A stretch of 10,389 bases of DNA. It comes from Alphaproteobacteria bacterium (GTDB lineage Bacteria > Pseudomonadota > Alphaproteobacteria > Acetobacterales > Acetobacteraceae). The position numbers were made by a program, and so were the translations under genes. The DNA is taken from the NCBI GenBank assembly GCA_013298245.1, contig JAAFHD010000092.1, positions 1 to 10,389 on the forward strand, in the 5' to 3' direction. The first letter of the stretch is position 1. Each line of letters starts with the position of its first letter. Positions 7,004 to 10,389 of this stretch are shown in pieces. The notes below the pieces were generated by a model that saw only the letters and a program-made list of their open reading frames with translations, searched no databases and was not told the DNA's origin.

Positions 7004-8037
7004 TGCAGGCGCGGATCCTCGCCTTCGGCGCCGCGGGTGCGCTGGGCATCGGGTGCTTCCTGGTGGTGCGCCCGTTCATCTCGGCGCTGCTCTGGGCGGC
7101 GATCCTGGTCTTCTGCACCTGGCCGGTGTTCCAATGGCTGCTGCGGCGCGGCCTGCCGCGCGGTGCCGCCGCGCTGATCATGGTGCTGATCGCCTTCGTG
7201 GTGCTGGTGGTGCCGATCATCTACGCCACACCCACCTCGCGCGCCGAAATCGATGCGCTGTCCGGGCGCCTCGAACGCCTGATCTCCGGCGGCCTGCCCG
7301 ACCTCACGCCCCTGCTCGCCGCACTGCCCTTCGTGGGCGAAGAAGCGGTCGCCTGGTGGCACGGCATCGCCGGTGAATCCGGCGCATTGGTCGCGATGAT
7401 CCGCCCCTATGCCGGCACCATCGCGCAGACGGCGCTGTCGCTGTTGCTCTCGGTCTTGTCGGGCATCGCGGAGATGCTGGTCGCGATCTTCCTCGCCTTC
7501 TTCATCTACCGCGACGGCGGCACGATCGCGGCCTACGTCCAGGGCCTGTTGCAACGCCTGGCCGGCACGCGCGGCACGCACATCCTGGAACTGACTGCCA
7601 ACGTCACCCGCGGCGTGGTCTATGGCCTGATCGGCACCGCGATCGTGCAAGGCATCATGACCACCTTCGGCCTGTGGCTGGCCGGCGTGCCGAACGCGCT
7701 GCTGCTGGGCGTGGTCGCGGGCGTCATTTCCATCCTGCCGGTGGGCGCGCCGCTGGTGTGGATTCCGGCCGCGATCTGGCTGTTCACACAAGGCGAATGG
7801 GGCTGGGCGATTTTCATGTTGCTGTACGGCGGGCTCGGCATTTCCTCGGCCGACAACATCATCCGCCCATGGTTCATCTCGAAGGGCGCGGACCTGCCAT
7901 TGCTGCTGACGCTGGTAGGCGCCTTGGGCGGCGTCTTCGCCTTCGGCTTCCTCGGGCTGTTCCTCGGGCCGGTGCTGCTGGCCGTCGGCTATTCCATCAT
8001 CAAGGACTGGGCCGAGGGCGGCATGTCAAAGGCTTGA
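7003..8037 (+). CDS. AI-2E family transporter (YdiK/PerM-like integral membrane protein)
   Basis: This 344-residue inner-membrane protein belongs to the AI-2E transporter family (formerly UPF0118). Named for TqsA, family members have been linked to export of autoinducer-2 or to ion/proton-coupled transport, but most have no proven substrate. Hydrophobic helices lie near 5-22, 26-47 and 55-76, then a soluble stretch of about 80-135, then helices near 140-168, 205-228, 230-262, 266-282 and 298-334. The family-like C-terminal block includes LPVGAPLVWIPAAIWL (245-260), ADNIIRPWFIS (283-293) and the glycine-rich GALGGVFAFGFLGLFLGP (306-323). ATG 7003 overlaps the previous TGA by one base (TGATG); a GTG at 7000 would add one residue. 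It is probably co-transcribed with the upstream binding-protein-like gene, but the two families are not known partners. Confidence 0.88.
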   Translation: MQARILAFGAAGALGIGCFLVVRPFISALLWAAILVFCTWPVFQWLLRRGLPRGAAALIMVLIAFVVLVVPIIYATPTSRAEIDALSGRLERLISGGLPDLTPLLAALPFVGEEAVAWWHGIAGESGALVAMIRPYAGTIAQTALSLLLSVLSGIAEMLVAIFLAFFIYRDGGTIAAYVQGLLQRLAGTRGTHILELTANVTRGVVYGLIGTAIVQGIMTTFGLWLAGVPNALLLGVVAGVISILPVGAPLVWIPAAIWLFTQGEWGWAIFMLLYGGLGISSADNIIRPWFISKGADLPLLLTLVGALGGVFAFGFLGLFLGPVLLAVGYSIIKDWAEGGMSKA

Positions 8038-8068
8038 CGCCGCCCTCCCTCGCCGTCACGAAGACGAC

Positions 8069-9049
8069 GTGTTCGCCTTCATCATCTCCCGCCTATTGCA
8101 GGCGCTGCCGGTCATGCTGGTGGTCAGCTTCATCAGCTTCGCCATGTTCGCCTATGTGGGCGATCCGGTGGCGATCATGCTCGGCCAGGATTTCACGGAA
8201 GCCCAGCGCCAGGCGCTGATCCAACAACTCGGCCTCGACCAGCCTTTCTTCGTGCAGTTCGGCACCTTCCTGGGCAACGCCGTACAGGGCAATTTCGGCA
8301 TCTCCTACCGGCTGTCGCGCCCCGTCGCGGAACTGATCGTAGAGCGCGCGCCGGCCACGCTGGAACTCGCCTTCACCGCGGCCTTCCTGGCGCTGGCGGT
8401 GGGTGTGCCGATGGGGGTCTATACCGGCCTCTACCGCAATTCCTGGCTGTCGAAATTCTTCCTGACCTTCAGCCTGATCGGCGTGTCGCTGCCGACCTTC
8501 CTGATCGGCATTCTGCTCATCCTGGTCTTCGCCGTATGGCTCGGCTGGCTGCCCAGTTTCGGCCGTGGCGAGGTGGTCACCATCGCCGGCTGGACATCCG
8601 GCTTCTTCACCTTGGGCGGCCTGAAGGCACTGGTCCTGCCGGCGATCACGCTTGGCCTGTTCCAACTCACGCTCATCATGCGGCTGGTGCGCGCGGAGAT
8701 GCTGGAAGTGCTGCGCACCGACTACATCAAATTCGCCCGCGCACGCGGCCTGCCGAACCGCGCGGTGCATTTCGGCCATGCGCTGAAGAACACGCTGGTG
8801 CCGGTCATCACCATCGCCGGCCTGCAGCTGGGCGCCATCATCGCCTTCGCCATCGTGACGGAAACGGTGTTCCAGTGGCCGGGCATGGGGCTGCTGTTCA
8901 TCCAATCAGTGGGCGCTGCCGACATTCCCGTCATGGCGGCCTATCTGATGCTGATCGCGCTGGTCTTCGTGTTGATCAACCTGGTGGTGGACCTGCTCTA
9001 CTACGCCGTCGATCCGCGCCTGCGCATCGGCAAGTCGGGCGGCCATTGA
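8069..9049 (+). CDS. ABC transporter permease, dipeptide/oligopeptide type (DppB-like)
   Basis: This 326-residue inner-membrane permease is one half of the channel of a peptide/nickel/glutathione-family ABC importer. The opening FAFIISRLLQALPVMLVVSF is the usual first helix, followed by the family's periplasmic segment (QDFTEAQRQALIQQLGLDQP) and NFGISYRLSRPV. The cytoplasmic coupling loop (EAA region) is at about 215-241, TDYIKFARARGLPNRAV. The protein ends in a last helix and VDPRLRIG, as in DppB proteins. The start is GTG 8069, the only one giving the normal N-terminus, with a weak GAAGACGAC before it. Its TGA overlaps the next ATG by one base. Substrate cannot be told from the permease: dipeptides, oligopeptides, glutathione, nickel or sugars are all handled by this family, so I give no symbol. 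Confidence 0.93.
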   Translation: MFAFIISRLLQALPVMLVVSFISFAMFAYVGDPVAIMLGQDFTEAQRQALIQQLGLDQPFFVQFGTFLGNAVQGNFGISYRLSRPVAELIVERAPATLELAFTAAFLALAVGVPMGVYTGLYRNSWLSKFFLTFSLIGVSLPTFLIGILLILVFAVWLGWLPSFGRGEVVTIAGWTSGFFTLGGLKALVLPAITLGLFQLTLIMRLVRAEMLEVLRTDYIKFARARGLPNRAVHFGHALKNTLVPVITIAGLQLGAIIAFAIVTETVFQWPGMGLLFIQSVGAADIPVMAAYLMLIALVFVLINLVVDLLYYAVDPRLRIGKSGGH

Positions 9050-9951
9050 TGCGCCGCTTTTTCGATAGCGACCTCTGGTGGTCCTTCACCCGTTCCTGGG
9101 TGACGATCATCTCCGCCATCGTCGCGGCCATCTGCATCTTCGGCGCCGTGCTCTCGCCGTGGATCGCACCGCATAACCCCTTCGACCTGACATCCATCGA
9201 TCTGATGGATGCCTTCAAGCCGCCAGCCTTCTCGGAAGGCGGCGATGGCCGCTTCCCGCTCGGCACCGATAATCAGGGACGCGATGTGCTCTCCGCCATC
9301 ATGTATGGCGCGCAGGTGTCGCTTCTGGTGGGCTTCGCCGCGACGATGTTCGCCGTGCTGCTCGGCGTCACGCTGGGCCTGCTGGCCGGCTATCTCGGCG
9401 GCACAGTGGATGCGCTGCTGATGCGCATCGCCGATATCCAGCTGACCTTCCCCTCCATCCTCGTCGCACTGCTCATCGACGGCATCGTGCGCGCCGCCCT
9501 GCCACGCGACATGCACGACGCCATCGCCTTGTACGTGGTGATCTTCGCCATCGGTATCAGCGAATGGCCCAAATTCGCGCGCACTGTCCGCGGCTCCACA
9601 CTGGTCGAGCGCAACAAGGAATACGTCCTCGCCGCGCGCGTCATCGGGCTGGGGCAGGGTGCGATCATGCTGCGCCACGTGCTGCCCAACGTTCTCGGGC
9701 CGGTGCTGGTGATCGGCACGCTGAACCTCGCACTCGCCATCCTGTCGGAAGCCACGCTGTCCTTCCTCGGCGTCGGCGTGCCGGCCACACAACCTTCGCT
9801 CGGCACGCTCATCCGATTCGGCAATGACTACCTGTTCTCGGGCGAGTGGTGGATCACCATCTTCCCGGGCCTCGCGCTGATCATCATGGTGTTGTCGGTG
9901 AACCTGCTGGGTGACTGGCTGCGCGACGCGCTGAATCCGAAGCTGCGATGA
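9049..9951 (+). CDS. ABC transporter permease, dipeptide/oligopeptide type (DppC-like)
   Basis: This 300-residue inner-membrane permease is the second channel half and should pair with the upstream DppB-like protein. Its N-terminal helix (about 15-37) and the following periplasmic segment fit the OppC/DppC N-terminal domain. The family motif LGTDNQGRDVLS begins at 71, and the coupling loop runs from about 185 to 214 (ERNKEYVLAARVIGLG). LSEATLSFLGVGVP and the closing GDWLRDALNPKLR are typical. The reading frame is open upstream to 8536, but that part lies within the previous permease gene in another frame; ATG 9049, in a TGATG overlap with the previous stop, gives the correct family N-terminus. 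Its own stop overlaps the next start as ATGA. Substrate is unresolved. Confidence 0.94.
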   Translation: MRRFFDSDLWWSFTRSWVTIISAIVAAICIFGAVLSPWIAPHNPFDLTSIDLMDAFKPPAFSEGGDGRFPLGTDNQGRDVLSAIMYGAQVSLLVGFAATMFAVLLGVTLGLLAGYLGGTVDALLMRIADIQLTFPSILVALLIDGIVRAALPRDMHDAIALYVVIFAIGISEWPKFARTVRGSTLVERNKEYVLAARVIGLGQGAIMLRHVLPNVLGPVLVIGTLNLALAILSEATLSFLGVGVPATQPSLGTLIRFGNDYLFSGEWWITIFPGLALIIMVLSVNLLGDWLRDALNPKLR

Positions 9952-10389
9952 GCTCACTGCTGGAAGTGCGGAATCTCCGCGTCGAATTCCCCACCCGTCG
10001 CGGCACCTTGGTCGCGCTGGATAACGTCTCCTTCGCCATCGAACCCGGCGAAGTGCTCGGCGTCGTCGGTGAATCCGGCGCCGGAAAATCCATGACGGGT
10101 GCGGCCATCATCGGCCTTCTCGAACCCCCCGGCCGCATCGCCGGCGGCCAGATTCTTCTCGAAGGCCGCCGCATCGACAACCTTCCCTACGAAGAAATGC
10201 GCCGCATCCGCGGCCGCCATATCGGCGCGATCTTCCAGGACCCGCTGACCACGCTGAACCCGCTCTACACCATCGGCCGCCAGCTGGTGGAAACCATCAC
10301 CACCCACCTCCCGCTCAACCCCGCGCAAGCGCGCGAACGCGCCATCGGCTGGCTCGAACTCGTCGGCATCCCCGCCGCGCGCGACCGCA
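9948..10389 (+). CDS. ABC transporter ATP-binding protein, dipeptide/oligopeptide type (DppD-like, 5' end only)
   Basis: The first 147 codons of the ATPase subunit are present; the gene runs off the window. It begins SSLLEVRNLRVEFPTRRG, typical of DppD/OppD proteins. Walker A is GESGAGKS (41-48, with K47) and the Q-loop is IFQDPLTTLNPL (95-106, with Q97), whose DPxTxLNP pattern is characteristic of peptide/nickel-type ATPases. Signature, Walker B and the C-terminal oligopeptide domain fall outside the window. ATG 9948 overlaps the preceding permease TGA (ATGA), indicating coupled translation. It should energise import through the two upstream permeases. A second ATPase (DppF-like) and a family 5 binding protein would be expected nearby but are not in the window. 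Confidence 0.93.
   Translation, partial: MSSLLEVRNLRVEFPTRRGTLVALDNVSFAIEPGEVLGVVGESGAGKSMTGAAIIGLLEPPGRIAGGQILLEGRRIDNLPYEEMRRIRGRHIGAIFQDPLTTLNPLYTIGRQLVETITTHLPLNPAQARERAIGWLELVGIPAARDR

Noticed and set aside
6550..7791. 413-codon minus-strand frame spanning the binding-protein-like and AI-2E family genes
   Set aside because: Extremely His/Gln/Asp/Arg-rich low-complexity translation crossing two well-supported genes; no domain or ribosome site.
8536..9048. Upstream extension of the DppC-like reading frame into the DppB-like gene
   Set aside because: The extension is an out-of-frame reading of the first permease (Arg/His/Gly-rich). The normal DppC N-terminus starts at ATG 9049.
9191..9211. 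8-base inverted repeat CATCCATC / GATGGATG with a 5-base loop inside the DppC-like gene
   Set aside because: About one such repeat is expected by chance in 10 kb, it lies within conserved coding sequence and no feature is associated with it.

Overview
This 10.4 kb window is GC-rich and almost completely coding. All nine supported genes lie on the + strand, and the largest gap between them is 50 bases. The protein sequences, the GC-rich third codon positions and the lolC/E-lolD block close to dnaE suggest an alphaproteobacterium. A Rhodospirillales or Acetobacteraceae member (Roseomonas-like) is my best guess, made from memory and without a database search.

Layout: (1) 1-900 holds the 3' end of a lolC/lolE-type permease gene and a complete lolD. 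These belong to the Lol system, which extracts lipoproteins from the inner membrane for delivery to the outer membrane. (2) 951-2767 holds an NAD(P)-dependent aldehyde dehydrogenase of the succinate-semialdehyde / alpha-ketoglutaric-semialdehyde type, coupled by overlap or near-overlap to a small gene for a predicted secreted protein of unknown family. (3) 2810-6223 is a full-length dnaE, the replicative DNA polymerase III alpha subunit. (4) 6224-8037 holds a family 3 type solute-binding-like protein, starting directly after the dnaE stop, and an AI-2E family (YdiK/PerM-like) membrane protein. (5) 8069 to the window end is the start of a dipeptide/oligopeptide-type ABC importer operon: a DppB-like permease, a DppC-like permease and the first 147 codons of a DppD-like ATPase.

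The genes mix housekeeping functions (Lol export, replication) with metabolic and transport functions. Several junctions are overlapping or abutting (ATGAGTGA, GTGA, TAGATG, TGATG twice, ATGA), so translational coupling and multigene transcripts are likely. No convincing promoter, intrinsic terminator, tRNA, rRNA, CRISPR array, insertion sequence or attachment site is visible.

I do not see a novel defence, mobile or biosynthetic system. The items most worth a second look are a strong inverted repeat inside the signal-peptide codons of the small secreted protein gene, the in-frame stop-start junction between dnaE and the solute-binding-like gene, the apparent insertion of two genes between lolD and dnaE, and the solute-binding-like protein that has no cognate permease beside it.
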